A DNA stretch of 64,000 nucleotides from a bacterium. Its GTDB lineage: Bacteria > Cyanobacteriota > Vampirovibrionia > Gastranaerophilales > Gastranaerophilaceae. Positions 18,070-25,914 of the stretch are shown in pieces; within the stretch, counting starts at the first letter, position 1; each line of letters opens with the position of its first letter. The notes beneath the pieces are model-generated. The model was given only the letters and a program-made list of their open reading frames with translations, searched no databases and was not told the origin of the DNA. Location of the stretch: the NCBI GenBank assembly GCA_017536545.1, contig JAFXHF010000017.1, forward strand, positions 62,001 to 126,000. Direction: 5' to 3'. The translations under genes and the position numbers were made by a program.

Positions 18070-18348
18070 GACGGGGCATTATGCTACTAGTGGCCGGTGG
18101 TATTTGGTAGATTAATGTGCTCCGCAGGGCAGTTTGGCTGAATATGGTAAAATACACGATGGTTCTTTGCCTGATGGGGCATTATGCTACTAGTGGCCGG
18201 TGATATTTGGTAGATTAATGTGCTCCGCAGGGCAAGTTTGGCTGAATATCGTAAAATCCACGATGGTTCTTGGTCAGACGGGGCAGGGGTAAATATACAG
18301 AGCTATAGTATCAGTCATTGTCTGACCTAAAATTCTTGCCAGACGGGG
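18070..18348 (+). repeat. 103-bp tandem repeat, two full copies plus fragments
   Basis: Unit 1 runs 18070-18172 and unit 2 18173-18276, differing at only a few positions including a one-base insertion. A third start of the unit at 18277 diverges after about 8 bases, and a fourth core (GACGGGG) is at 18342. Each unit begins GACGGGGCAT (GATGGGG in unit 2) and ends AAAATCCACGATGGT-like. The same core occurs on the opposite strand at 9.66 kb. The tract is GC-richer than its surroundings, has no open frame of note, and fills the gap between the YkgJ-type gene and bioC. Confidence 0.75.
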
Positions 18349-18354
18349 TTGTTC

Positions 18355-19095
18355 TTATTTACCCCTACATATTACAATTATTGGTGAATAAGTTAATTTT
18401 GTTTGTGGGTATTTTTTGTTGAATTTGTCGCAGAAATCTTTGATTTTTTTTACTGTCCAAGTTTCTTCAGCTAAAGAATTAACTCCAGTATTTTTCATAT
18501 GAGCTAAAAGCTCTAGTGGAGTATTAAATTTCATATCCTCATAAAAACTTTCACAGTACAAAATTTCAAAACCTTGACGATTTAGTATTTCTTTTATTTC
18601 ATCTTCTGATTTATATTTTAGGGTTAGTCCTGTAAGTTCTTTTATTTCTTTAAAATTGTCTGGTGTAAAGGTTGAAAATGCTAAAATTCCATTTTTATCA
18701 AGGGATAATTTTAGAATTTCTATTGATTTTTCAAGGTTTTCAAACCATTGAAACATTGCATTTGAAACAATTAAATCAGCTTTTCTTGGGGTTTTTATTT
18801 TTAGAGCATTACCCGCAAAAAACATTGCATCAGGTATAACTTTTTGGATGTAATGCTTAGATTTTTCGATTAAATCGTTTGCATAATAATTTGAAAATTT
18901 GACGTTTTTTGCCATTCTTTTAGTAAGTAATCCAGTACCCGCACCAAGTTCCAAAATGGTATCAAAGTTATTAGAAATTTTATTCAGTTCAATTATCATT
19001 TTTGATGCCATCAAGTCTTGAACGGTTGCGTTTTTGTCGTAATCGTTCATGCTTTTTTCAAATTGTTTTTTTATATGTTTATAGTCTGTTGGCAT
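18355..19095 (-). CDS. bioC: malonyl-ACP O-methyltransferase
   Basis: SAM-dependent methylation of malonyl-ACP starts pimeloyl chain building for biotin. The 246-residue class I methyltransferase shows LELGAGTGLLTKRM (motif I) near residue 45, an aspartate motif NDLI, and SNAMFQW near 111 typical of BioC. It overlaps bioG by 25 nt and is the third gene of bioF-bioG-bioC. Confidence 0.9.
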   Translation of the reverse strand: MPTDYKHIKKQFEKSMNDYDKNATVQDLMASKMIIELNKISNNFDTILELGAGTGLLTKRMAKNVKFSNYYANDLIEKSKHYIQKVIPDAMFFAGNALKIKTPRKADLIVSNAMFQWFENLEKSIEILKLSLDKNGILAFSTFTPDNFKEIKELTGLTLKYKSEDEIKEILNRQGFEILYCESFYEDMKFNTPLELLAHMKNTGVNSLAEETWTVKKIKDFCDKFNKKYPQTKLTYSPIIVICRGK

Positions 19096-19757
19096 TCGAT
19101 AAGTTCTTTCCAGCTTGCAAAATGATAGTATGGAAAATGTCCATAAGGAACCGTGATTATTGGTGTTGAGTTTTTATTATGACATTCGATTTGGTTTTTC
19201 GGAGGGATAATTTTATCAAAATCACTCACTATTGCTAAATCGTAAAAACCAACACTTTCCAAGTTATTTTCATTTTTAATCAAAGTGTATAAATTTTCAA
19301 GTTCAGATACTCTATTATCAATTGGGCGTTGAACTGGGTGTGATGTGTATAATTGGTATTCTTCATTTGTTGAAAAAAGATTTTGGTAGAATTTCCCTTC
19401 TAAACCTTTTTGTGCATGCTTGAGGGTTAGTTCAAACATTCTGACAGGGATTCCGTAAGTATCGTCAACAGGTGATGTTGTTCCGTTGATTGCGATTTTT
19501 CTATTGAAATCTGAGAATAAACTTTTTAATTTGCAAGCAACAAAAACACCCATAGACCAAGTTATAAGGGTTTTGTTTTCATATTCTGAAAAGTCTTTCA
19601 AATCCTCAGGGATAAATAATGAGTTATAATCATAAATAACCAAAACATCGTAACTAGTATAATTAAGTGCAATAAATGGCTTTTCATCAAAGCTCCAACC
19701 TGCAAAAAATACGATTAAGTTTTTATTGTTTTGTTTGTTTAACCAAACGCTTTTCAT
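19071..19757 (-). CDS. bioG: pimeloyl-ACP methyl ester esterase, BioG type
   Basis: BioG (DUF452) hydrolyses pimeloyl-ACP methyl ester, ending the masked chain elongation, and replaces BioH in many bacteria. The 228-residue alpha/beta hydrolase shows FFAGW near residue 16 (oxyanion side), the nucleophile elbow TWSMGV near 69, an aspartate in SDFDKIIP near 183 and the histidine in PYGHFPYY near 209. It overlaps bioF by 35 nt and bioC by 25 nt, so translation is probably coupled. Confidence 0.88.
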   Translation of the reverse strand: MKSVWLNKQNNKNLIVFFAGWSFDEKPFIALNYTSYDVLVIYDYNSLFIPEDLKDFSEYENKTLITWSMGVFVACKLKSLFSDFNRKIAINGTTSPVDDTYGIPVRMFELTLKHAQKGLEGKFYQNLFSTNEEYQLYTSHPVQRPIDNRVSELENLYTLIKNENNLESVGFYDLAIVSDFDKIIPPKNQIECHNKNSTPIITVPYGHFPYYHFASWKELIECQQTINI

Positions 19758-20868
19758 TTATTTTCTCCATAAGTGATTTTAATTCGTTTTCTTCGATATC
19801 TGTTGTTAGTGAAATTCTAAGTCTGGATGTCCCAACAGGTACAGTAGGAGGTCTAATTGGAAGTGTAAAATATCCGTTATGGAAAAGAATTTCGCAAAGT
19901 TCTATTGTGTCTTGGTTTTCGCCAATGATAATTGGGATGATGTGACTATCGCTTCCTAATTTTTTCCCTAATTCAACCATTTTTTTACGTTTATCATAAG
20001 TTTGTGGAAGTTTGTTTTCGATTATCCATTTGGTAAATGCAACATTGATTGGTGGGATTGCAGTTGAGAATATAAAAGAACGAGATTTGTTGACTAGAAA
20101 ATCAATAAATGTTTTAGAACCTACAACAAAAGCTCCCATTGAGCCAATTGCCTTGCCAAAAGTTCCAACAATTAAATCAACATCTTGGATAATTCCTAAA
20201 TCTTCCCCTACTCCTAAGCCTTTTTCTCCAAAAACACCAAATGCGTGAGCTTCATCAATAATTAAGTTGCAGTTGTATTTTTTCTTTAATTCAACGATTT
20301 TTTCTAAGTCTGCAATATCTCCATCCATAGAAAATACGCTTTCTGTGACGATAAATGCGTTTTTATAATTGTTACGTTCTCTTTGAAGAAGTTTTTCTAA
20401 TGCTTCCATATCGTTATGTGGATAGCGGAAAAACTTGCCTTGAGCTAATTGCATACCATCAATTATGCTGGCATGATTAAGTTTGTCAGAGAAAATCACA
20501 TCACCTTTTTGATTCAACGCACTAGAAATTCCAACATTTGCGTGGTATCCGCTGTTGTATAAAAGAGTAGCTTCTTTGTTATAAAGGGTAGCTAAAAGTG
20601 TTTCTAATTCTTTATATATAGGTAATGTTCCTGTTAAAAGTCTTGCCGATGCACTGCCAAAAGAGTATTCTGAACCACCTGAAGATAAAAATTCTTCAGT
20701 AATAGCTTTGTTATCTGCAAAGTTCAAATAATTATTAGACGACAGATTTAAAAGTTTTTTACCTTTATAGTAAATAAACTTTTCGTCTTTGGCTTCAAAG
20801 TCTTTCAAATCCCTAAAGTGAGAATGAGATTTTAGCTCATCTAAGATATTTTTATAATCCTCGTGCAT
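19723..20868 (-). CDS. bioF: 8-amino-7-oxononanoate synthase
   Basis: PLP enzyme condensing pimeloyl-ACP with alanine. The 381-residue protein has the alpha-oxoamine-synthase motifs YNSGYHAN near residue 102, DEAHAFGVFG near 201 and the PLP lysine in GTFGKAIG near 235. It is the first gene of the bioF-bioG-bioC operon. The GGGGTAAAT 9-mer lies just upstream of the start codon (20876-20884). I see no BirA-type operator in the 162-bp divergent gap. Confidence 0.95.
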   Translation of the reverse strand: MHEDYKNILDELKSHSHFRDLKDFEAKDEKFIYYKGKKLLNLSSNNYLNFADNKAITEEFLSSGGSEYSFGSASARLLTGTLPIYKELETLLATLYNKEATLLYNSGYHANVGISSALNQKGDVIFSDKLNHASIIDGMQLAQGKFFRYPHNDMEALEKLLQRERNNYKNAFIVTESVFSMDGDIADLEKIVELKKKYNCNLIIDEAHAFGVFGEKGLGVGEDLGIIQDVDLIVGTFGKAIGSMGAFVVGSKTFIDFLVNKSRSFIFSTAIPPINVAFTKWIIENKLPQTYDKRKKMVELGKKLGSDSHIIPIIIGENQDTIELCEILFHNGYFTLPIRPPTVPVGTSRLRISLTTDIEENELKSLMEKINEKRLVKQTKQ

Positions 20869-20994
20869 ATATTAAATTTACCCCAAAAATGAGGCAATTA
20901 CAAACAAAGGAGTAAATGTCTATTTGAGAGTTGTAACAATATGTAAAGAATATATATTTTTTATATAAAATTAAGCAATTTTTAAAAACACAAA

Positions 20995-21023
20995 TTGTTT
21001 ATTAAAGTATAACGAGGTATAAT
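20995..21023 (+). promoter_or_regulatory. promoter, near-leaderless
   Basis: TTGTTT at 20995-21000, 17 bp, and a perfect TATAAT at 21018-21023. The first ATG follows 7 nt after the -10 box, so transcription would start at or next to the start codon. Confidence 0.55.
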
Positions 21024-21030
21024 TAGATTC

Positions 21031-21216
21031 ATGGATGAGATGACTGAACAAAACTTAAGAGTAATTGAAAGCGATTCTCAAGAGACGAGAGGTAATGAAG
21101 TTATTGACAAACTACAGTCTACTCGCCAGACTAATCCTATTGCAAGAAAGTTGCTGGACTTTAGCTTAGCTAACAAAACCCGCAAATTTTCAGTCAAGGA
21201 TCTGTTTACACGATAG
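21031..21216 (+). CDS. small protein of unknown function
   Basis: A 61-residue ORF with no recognised family, charged and helix-prone, ending KFSVKDLFTR. It lies directly behind a good promoter and the ATG is at about +1. A GAGG lies 13 nt upstream but would be outside the transcript. A hairpin (ACACGA/TCGTGT, 21208-21224) is centred on the stop codon and leads into a structured segment. Alternatively the whole 21030-21400 transcript is a non-coding RNA and this frame is fortuitous. Confidence 0.5.
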   Translation: MDEMTEQNLRVIESDSQETRGNEVIDKLQSTRQTNPIARKLLDFSLANKTRKFSVKDLFTR

Positions 21217-21402
21217 GTTCGTGTAGCACGGCTTTATGAGGGTCGACACGCACATCAATTTGTGTGGTTTGTGAGGAACCGAAACTCTATTTATACTTCG
21301 TCCCCTCGGGGAGTAAATACTGCCACTTCTGTCCAGGTGGTGCAGCGACTTCTTAGGGTGTGCGAAGCGATCGGCGAGTTGTTCGGTCGCTTTGTTGTAT
21401 GT
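21208..21402 (+). ncRNA. structured, GC-richer leader or non-coding RNA candidate
   Basis: Hairpins can be drawn at 21208-21224 (ACACGA/TCGTGT), around the CCCCTCGGGG element near 21303 with a flanking TATTTA/TAAATA stem, at a CCAC/GTGG pair near 21325-21340, and at GCGATCG/CGGTCGC near 21367-21392. A competing pair, AGCGAC with GTCGCT, uses the same 3' strand, so alternative folds are possible. No known RNA family consensus (RNase P, tmRNA, SRP or common riboswitches) matched by eye. The overlapping ORF at 21262-21522 looks non-coding. Confidence 0.4.
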
Positions 21403-21485
21403 GGGGTAAATGTTTTTTTAATTGGTCGGGGTATTGTTCTTGGTTTTCTCTTGAGTGTTTCTTCTTCTGGTTGTATAATTGTTTT

Positions 21486-22001
21486 ATGTATGAGATTAAA
21501 AAACAGATTTATCTTAATTTAACGAAAAATCAAAAGTCTGCACTTTGTAATTATTTGCGTGCAAATGTGAAAAAATCTATGGATTTGTCGGTTGATGAAG
21601 TTTGGGAAAGTTTTGTGGCTGATGAGAAATATTATCTTGAGTTGAATTGTTCAAGATTTGAATTTTTGGCTGAAATTATTGATGAAAATTGGTTTAAGTC
21701 TGATACTATAAAATATTTAAAAGAGTGTAAAAAATATTATGAACACAAAGAAAAACAACGCCCAATAATCGAGGCTAACAAGGAATATGAAAAACAGAAA
21801 CGGAAGTTTTTACAAGAAGTAAAAATGTCAAAAGAAGCACCTACTAAAAAACAACTTTATTATTATGAGCGTTTATGCAAAAAATATAATATTGAACAAG
21901 TTGAATTAACTTCGAAATTAGAGGCACGTAATATAATCGATAAAATTATTACAGACCACGCTCCAAATTTGAAGTTCGTAGAGGAACAAGAAGAATGCTA
22001 A
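21486..22001 (+). CDS. protein of unknown function, charged C-terminal helical domain
   Basis: A 171-residue protein from the ATG at 21486. The frame extends 42 codons further upstream but only through an implausible Cys/Trp/Phe-rich stretch lying in the structured RNA region. The N-terminal half is predicted helical and the middle very Lys/Glu-rich. The end, PTKKQLYYYERLCKKYNI followed by SKLEARNIIDKI, resembles the small helical element seen at the C-termini of some phage and plasmid proteins that starts PT-x-K-Q. Its stop overlaps the prmC start by 7 nt, indicating one operon. Confidence 0.7.
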   Translation: MYEIKKQIYLNLTKNQKSALCNYLRANVKKSMDLSVDEVWESFVADEKYYLELNCSRFEFLAEIIDENWFKSDTIKYLKECKKYYEHKEKQRPIIEANKEYEKQKRKFLQEVKMSKEAPTKKQLYYYERLCKKYNIEQVELTSKLEARNIIDKIITDHAPNLKFVEEQEEC

Positions 22002-22828
22002 TTCAAGATATAGTAAAAATTTTAACAGATGCTGGTATTGAGCAAAATGAAGCAAATATTGAAGTTAAACTTTTGATTGAACATTTTGCTGGTTATACTT
22101 TGGCCGATATTATTATGGGTAAAAAATTAACTAATGAAATGCTTGCGATTGTTGAAGAAAAAGCTAAACTTAGAGCAAAAACTCGTCATCCTATTCAATA
22201 TATTATTGGGTTAGCTGATTTTATGGGTGAAAAGTTTAATGTGCAACCTGATGTTTTAATTCCTCGAGATGAAACAGAACTTCTTGTTCGTCAGGCTGTG
22301 GAAATTATTAAAGAAAAAGGATTTACTCAGGTTCTTGATATGTGCACTGGTTCTGGTTGTATTGCTTGTATGATAGCAAAATTGACTGATGCTCAAGTTA
22401 TTGGTGCAGATATTTCAACAGAGGCTTTGCATGTGGCATTTTCTAATATGGAAAAGTTTGAATTATTTAACCGTGCAAGTTTTAGAAAATCAGATATTTA
22501 TTCAAAAATTAGACCTGAAGAACGTTTCGATATGATTGTTTCAAATCCTCCATATATTCCACCAAAATTCAAGGAAACTATTCAAAAAGAAGTTTCGTTT
22601 GAGCCAGAGCTAGCACTTTATACAAGTGATGAGAAAGGGTTGGAATTCTACCAAAAAATCACTGAAGGTGCGGGTGCGTTTTTAAAAGAGGGTGGTTATT
22701 TGATGTTTGAACTTGGTTTAGGGCAAGCCCAAGATGTTGCAGAAATTATGAATGCAAATGGATTTAAGGACATCAAAGTCTTAAAAGATTTAGCCAATAT
22801 TGAAAGAGTAATTTGGGGTCATATTTAA
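21995..22828 (+). CDS. prmC: release factor glutamine methyltransferase
   Basis: PrmC (HemK) methylates the glutamine of the GGQ motif in RF1/RF2. The 277-residue protein has an N-terminal helical domain, the SAM motif DMCTGSGCIA near residue 113, and the diagnostic NPPY (SNPPYIPP) near 184. Overlap with the preceding gene suggests translational coupling. prfA is not in the window. Confidence 0.95.
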   Translation: MLIQDIVKILTDAGIEQNEANIEVKLLIEHFAGYTLADIIMGKKLTNEMLAIVEEKAKLRAKTRHPIQYIIGLADFMGEKFNVQPDVLIPRDETELLVRQAVEIIKEKGFTQVLDMCTGSGCIACMIAKLTDAQVIGADISTEALHVAFSNMEKFELFNRASFRKSDIYSKIRPEERFDMIVSNPPYIPPKFKETIQKEVSFEPELALYTSDEKGLEFYQKITEGAGAFLKEGGYLMFELGLGQAQDVAEIMNANGFKDIKVLKDLANIERVIWGHI

Positions 22829-22838
22829 GTGTGTTTGC

Positions 22839-23381
22839 TTAAACTCCTATAAGATTAAAATACCCTAAAGCAAGTCCGATTACTGCTGAAATTCCAAGGT
22901 AAAATAGTGGATCTTGTTTTTTGATAAAACTTGTTCCAATAAATAAGCCTAATAAAATAGTGCCTAATAGGTGTAAGTTTGATGTGAATAATAATTTTAT
23001 GCCAACTGATGTAAGTAGTGCACATCCTGCAGCTTTTATTCCTCTGATTGCACTTTGAACAGTTTTATTTGTTTTAAATTTGTCTAAAACTCTAGCAACA
23101 ATTGAAACAATTATGAATGATGGTAAAACTACCGCAGTTGTTGCAAGTAGAGCTCCTAAAATTCCAGATGTTGTAAATCCCGCAAATGTTGCAACGTTTA
23201 CCCCAACAGGTCCTGGGGTAATTGAAGCTACTGCTAACATATCTGTTAGTTGTTTTGAACTGTACCAGTGGAATTTATCTGCAATGTCATATAAAAATGG
23301 TAACGTTGCATATCCCCCACCAAATGAGAATAACCCAACGTGGAAGAATTGTGCGAATAATTGTAAGTACAGATTATTCAT
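22839..23381 (-). CDS. chrA: chromate transporter, CHR family (half-size)
   Basis: A 180-residue half-length ChrA protein with about six hydrophobic segments and the family motifs SFGGGYATLPFL near residue 18 and SITPGPVGVN near 53. Full-length ChrA is two such domains fused; short-chain ChrA works as a pair of genes. The start overlaps the end of its partner (23374) by 8 nt, so they form a two-gene unit. CHR proteins export chromate in some bacteria; whether that is the natural substrate here is open. Confidence 0.85.
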   Translation of the reverse strand: MNNLYLQLFAQFFHVGLFSFGGGYATLPFLYDIADKFHWYSSKQLTDMLAVASITPGPVGVNVATFAGFTTSGILGALLATTAVVLPSFIIVSIVARVLDKFKTNKTVQSAIRGIKAAGCALLTSVGIKLLFTSNLHLLGTILLGLFIGTSFIKKQDPLFYLGISAVIGLALGYFNLIGV

Positions 23382-23937
23382 CTACTTTTCCTCCATTGTG
23401 TTTATCTTCTATTTTTTGCCAAATTATTCCAAAAATTAATGCACCAATAATAATTAAAGCTAGTGGAACTTTTTGTGTTAGTGCTAAAGCTAGTGAAATT
23501 ATGAAAACAATGTAGCTTAATTTGTCATTAACTGATTTTTTCCACATTTCTTTCACTGCTAAAAATAGTAATGTAATTACACCAATTCCAACACCCCAAA
23601 AAATATGCTGAACTGTTGGTTTATCAATTAGTTCGTGCAAAATACTTGCAAGTAAAACAATTGCCAAAAACGCAGGCAAAATCATTCCTAAAATTGCCGC
23701 AACAGCTCCACGAAATCCTAAAAGTTTTCTGCCTGTAAAAATAGCTGTATTTGCTGCAATAATCCCAGGTAAAGATGCCCCAATTGCGTAAAATTCGCAA
23801 AGTTCATCTGAAGTTATCCATTTCTTCTTTTCGACAAGTTCACTTGTTAATAGTGGTAAAATTACGTATCCGCCACCAAGTAATAATGTGCCGACCTTGA
23901 AAAATGTTTTGAATATCGAGTAAAAACTTTTATTCAT
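23374..23937 (-). CDS. chrA: chromate transporter, CHR family (second half-size subunit)
   Basis: A 187-residue partner of the previous gene with the same architecture: LLLGGGYVILPLL near residue 17 and ASLPGIIAANTA near 52, then hydrophobic helices to the C-terminus. It has the partly degenerate S-L-P-G form of the S/T-P-G-P motif, typical of the two different halves in short-chain pairs. A GTG at 23955 is possible, but the ATG at 23937 fits the family start better. Confidence 0.83.
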   Translation of the reverse strand: MNKSFYSIFKTFFKVGTLLLGGGYVILPLLTSELVEKKKWITSDELCEFYAIGASLPGIIAANTAIFTGRKLLGFRGAVAAILGMILPAFLAIVLLASILHELIDKPTVQHIFWGVGIGVITLLFLAVKEMWKKSVNDKLSYIVFIISLALALTQKVPLALIIIGALIFGIIWQKIEDKHNGGKVDE

Positions 23938-24086
23938 AAACTTAGTATCGCACAAATCTAAAAGAGAATTTGTTTTGTAACGAACTTTAACAAAATTAAT
24001 ATAAAAGGCAATTTTCGAAAATAGAAATACTTTATATAGATGTAGTTATAGGTTAAGGTTAGTTATTTATTGGAAAGGTTACAGTA

Positions 24087-24818
24087 ATGGCAGTAACACC
24101 AGTAGGATTCAATCAAAAAGTATATCAGGGACAACAAAACGGTACAGTTCAACCCGTGCAACAAAATATTCCAGTTTCTCAACCAATTCCTGTTGGGCAA
24201 CCTGTTCAAAATGGACAACAAGTTCCTGTTGCTCAAAATCAACCTGTTCCAGTAGGTCAACCAAATGCTTATCCTCAAAATGTTCAATATCCAGCAAATA
24301 TTTATCCAAACCCAAATATAAATAATTTTCTTCCAGAAACTAATTCGTATAAATATGATATTTTGATGCAAGGTATTGATTTTAACAAATTAGCGGAAGA
24401 AATGGCAAAAGGAAATGTTGTGGTTCAGGAATCAACTGTTGTAACTCAACAAACTCAACAAGGTGGGGTTCCTCAACAAACTCAGGTTACTACTCAAACA
24501 GTAGCTTTTACAGGCCGTCCCAGTAGTGAGTTAACAAATGCTTTAGTTCCAAGTGCAGGGGAAAAAGATGAAAGTCCCCTAAAGCTTGGGCCAACAATCG
24601 GTACTGCGGTAGGTTTAGTTGCTCCTTTTGTTTGTAATAAAGCTCGTTTAGGTAAGTTCTTAACTAAAGATTTATTAGTTAAAGTTCCAGTTTTAGGTGC
24701 TGGTGGCTTATGTGTCGGCGGCATGGCAGAAGGTTTAGTGGCTTCAGCTAAAAAGTTGGATGCCAATAAAACGGAAGAGGCAATGGCTTCTCCAGTGATG
24801 ATGGATGTGAAGGCTTAA
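24087..24818 (+). CDS. protein with Gln/Pro/Val-rich N-terminus and glycine-rich hydrophobic C-terminus
   Basis: I do not recognise a named family. Of 243 residues, the first 80 are low-complexity with repeated VGQP and PVAQ units. Residues 85-110 are a short helical segment, 115-140 a Gln/Thr-rich stretch, then TVAFTGRP near 143. Residues 170-215 are hydrophobic and glycine-rich (TAVGLVAPFVC, then VLGAGGLCVGGMAEGL), enough for one or two membrane helices. A GGAAAGG ribosome site precedes the ATG. The F-x-G motif after a low-complexity lead is shared with proteins at 47.0 and 49.9 kb. Confidence 0.75.
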   Translation: MAVTPVGFNQKVYQGQQNGTVQPVQQNIPVSQPIPVGQPVQNGQQVPVAQNQPVPVGQPNAYPQNVQYPANIYPNPNINNFLPETNSYKYDILMQGIDFNKLAEEMAKGNVVVQESTVVTQQTQQGGVPQQTQVTTQTVAFTGRPSSELTNALVPSAGEKDESPLKLGPTIGTAVGLVAPFVCNKARLGKFLTKDLLVKVPVLGAGGLCVGGMAEGLVASAKKLDANKTEEAMASPVMMDVKA

Positions 24819-24869
24819 GTTTTGCCTTCGATAGATTTATAAATATATATACCCCTATTAAAATTTTTC

Positions 24870-24896
24870 GGTGGAAGTTATTCCACCTTTATTTTT
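24870..24896 (+). terminator. intrinsic terminator
   Basis: GGTGGAA, short loop, TTCCACC, then a T-rich run, downstream of the 24.1-kb gene and close to the stop of the convergent HEAT-like gene. Confidence 0.75.
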
Positions 24897-24898
24897 GC

Positions 24899-25609
24899 TT
24901 AAAATCTTCTTACGTAATAGTTTTTATCATTTTGGAGTTCTATTTTTGCGAGAGCTAAATCTGCATCTTCAAAATCTCTAGTTAAAATTTTGGCTGCTTT
25001 TTCTCTAATTGTGTACTCTTGGATATCTTTTGAACGAAGAATAATTTGTTTTAAATCTACAAAATTCATTTTGTCATAGAATTCATAAATTGTTTCAAGG
25101 CACCAATATAATTTGAATACTTCTTTATTAACGTTGTATTTCCCATCTTGAAAATCAAACTGTTCGATTTTATCTAATAAATCAAAAGATAGTTTTGCTA
25201 AATTCTTGCAAAATTGTTCGCAAAATTCAGAATCATTTTTTAAGTTTGTAATTGCTGAAATTACGTTGCGACAAATGTTAGCGTTGATATCAATTATTGC
25301 ATCTAAAAATATGTCATAGTTGTTTGAAACTTGAAAATATGGCAAAATTTCAGGATTAGACATAAATTCATTTAGTCTTAATGAAACAGCTTCTCGAATT
25401 TTTCCATCTTGTCCTGTTAAATTTGCAACTAAAACATCTGCATCTTGAATTGAATTTATTCCTTCAAGTCTAAGTGCAGCAATTTGTTTTTGTACAATAT
25501 TCCCACTTTTTAAAAGCTCAATAAGTTCTTCATGGGTGTATTCTTCCTCGTACAATTTTAAGGCTTGTGTAAAATTTTCATCTAAAGTTTCATAATAACT
25601 ATTATTCAA
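24899..25609 (-). CDS. HEAT-like helical repeat protein
   Basis: A 236-residue all-helical protein. Segments such as KQIAALRLEGI, REAVSLRLNEF and REKAAKILTRDF have the Ala/Leu spacing of HEAT repeats. No signal peptide. The start is a TTG with AGGAA 7 nt upstream; no ATG lies near. HEAT proteins are interaction scaffolds; its partner is unknown. A second HEAT-like protein is encoded 0.3 kb away at 25911-26588, so the two may act together. Confidence 0.7.
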   Translation of the reverse strand: MNNSYYETLDENFTQALKLYEEEYTHEELIELLKSGNIVQKQIAALRLEGINSIQDADVLVANLTGQDGKIREAVSLRLNEFMSNPEILPYFQVSNNYDIFLDAIIDINANICRNVISAITNLKNDSEFCEQFCKNLAKLSFDLLDKIEQFDFQDGKYNVNKEVFKLYWCLETIYEFYDKMNFVDLKQIILRSKDIQEYTIREKAAKILTRDFEDADLALAKIELQNDKNYYVRRF

Positions 25610-25737
25610 ATTTTGTTCCTCATTGTGTATGTACTGTTAATATAACACAAAGTACAATGATTTTTGATTCTTAAATCGATTAAATGTATGATATATAGTA
25701 AGTGTCTTTAGCTATAATAGTAGTAGGAGAAATAATT

Positions 25738-25914
25738 ATGGGTAACTTAATAGCATTTTTTCAAGAAATATTTATGATGAAAGAAGATAATTCTACAAAG
25801 GTTGGTTTGAAAGCTTTTAAAGAAACTACGACTCCTGTTGAAAAAAAGCAAACTCCAAAAACAGCCCCTAAAGAATTAAAAATTTCTGAACTTATTAGAA
25901 AAGGTAGTTACTAA
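25738..25914 (+). CDS. small basic protein of unknown function
   Basis: A 58-residue ORF starting at ATG 25738, chosen over the in-frame GTG at 25702 because AGGAG lies 8 nt upstream. The N-terminus is amphipathic (LIAFFQEIFMM), followed by a Lys/Thr/Pro-rich tail ending LIRKGSY. Its stop overlaps the stop of the convergent HEAT gene by 4 bp, an arrangement that gives overlapping transcripts. No family recognised. Confidence 0.5.
   Translation: MGNLIAFFQEIFMMKEDNSTKVGLKAFKETTTPVEKKQTPKTAPKELKISELIRKGSY

Noticed and set aside
18070-18348. CRISPR array
   Set aside because: The repeat unit is 103 bp with no variable spacers between short repeats, and no cas gene is present.
20869-21030. Possible BirA operator (TTGTAAC) upstream of bioF
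   Set aside because: Only one half-site is visible; no inverted partner lies at 14-16 bp.
21208-21402. tmRNA, RNase P RNA or SRP RNA
   Set aside because: The universally conserved segments of these RNAs (T-arm GTTCGAATC, GAGGAAAGTCC, or GGAAGGAAGCA) are absent.
21262-21522. An 86-codon frame in the GC-richer intergenic region
   Set aside because: It lacks a ribosome site, ends inside the next gene, and its sequence is better explained by RNA stems.
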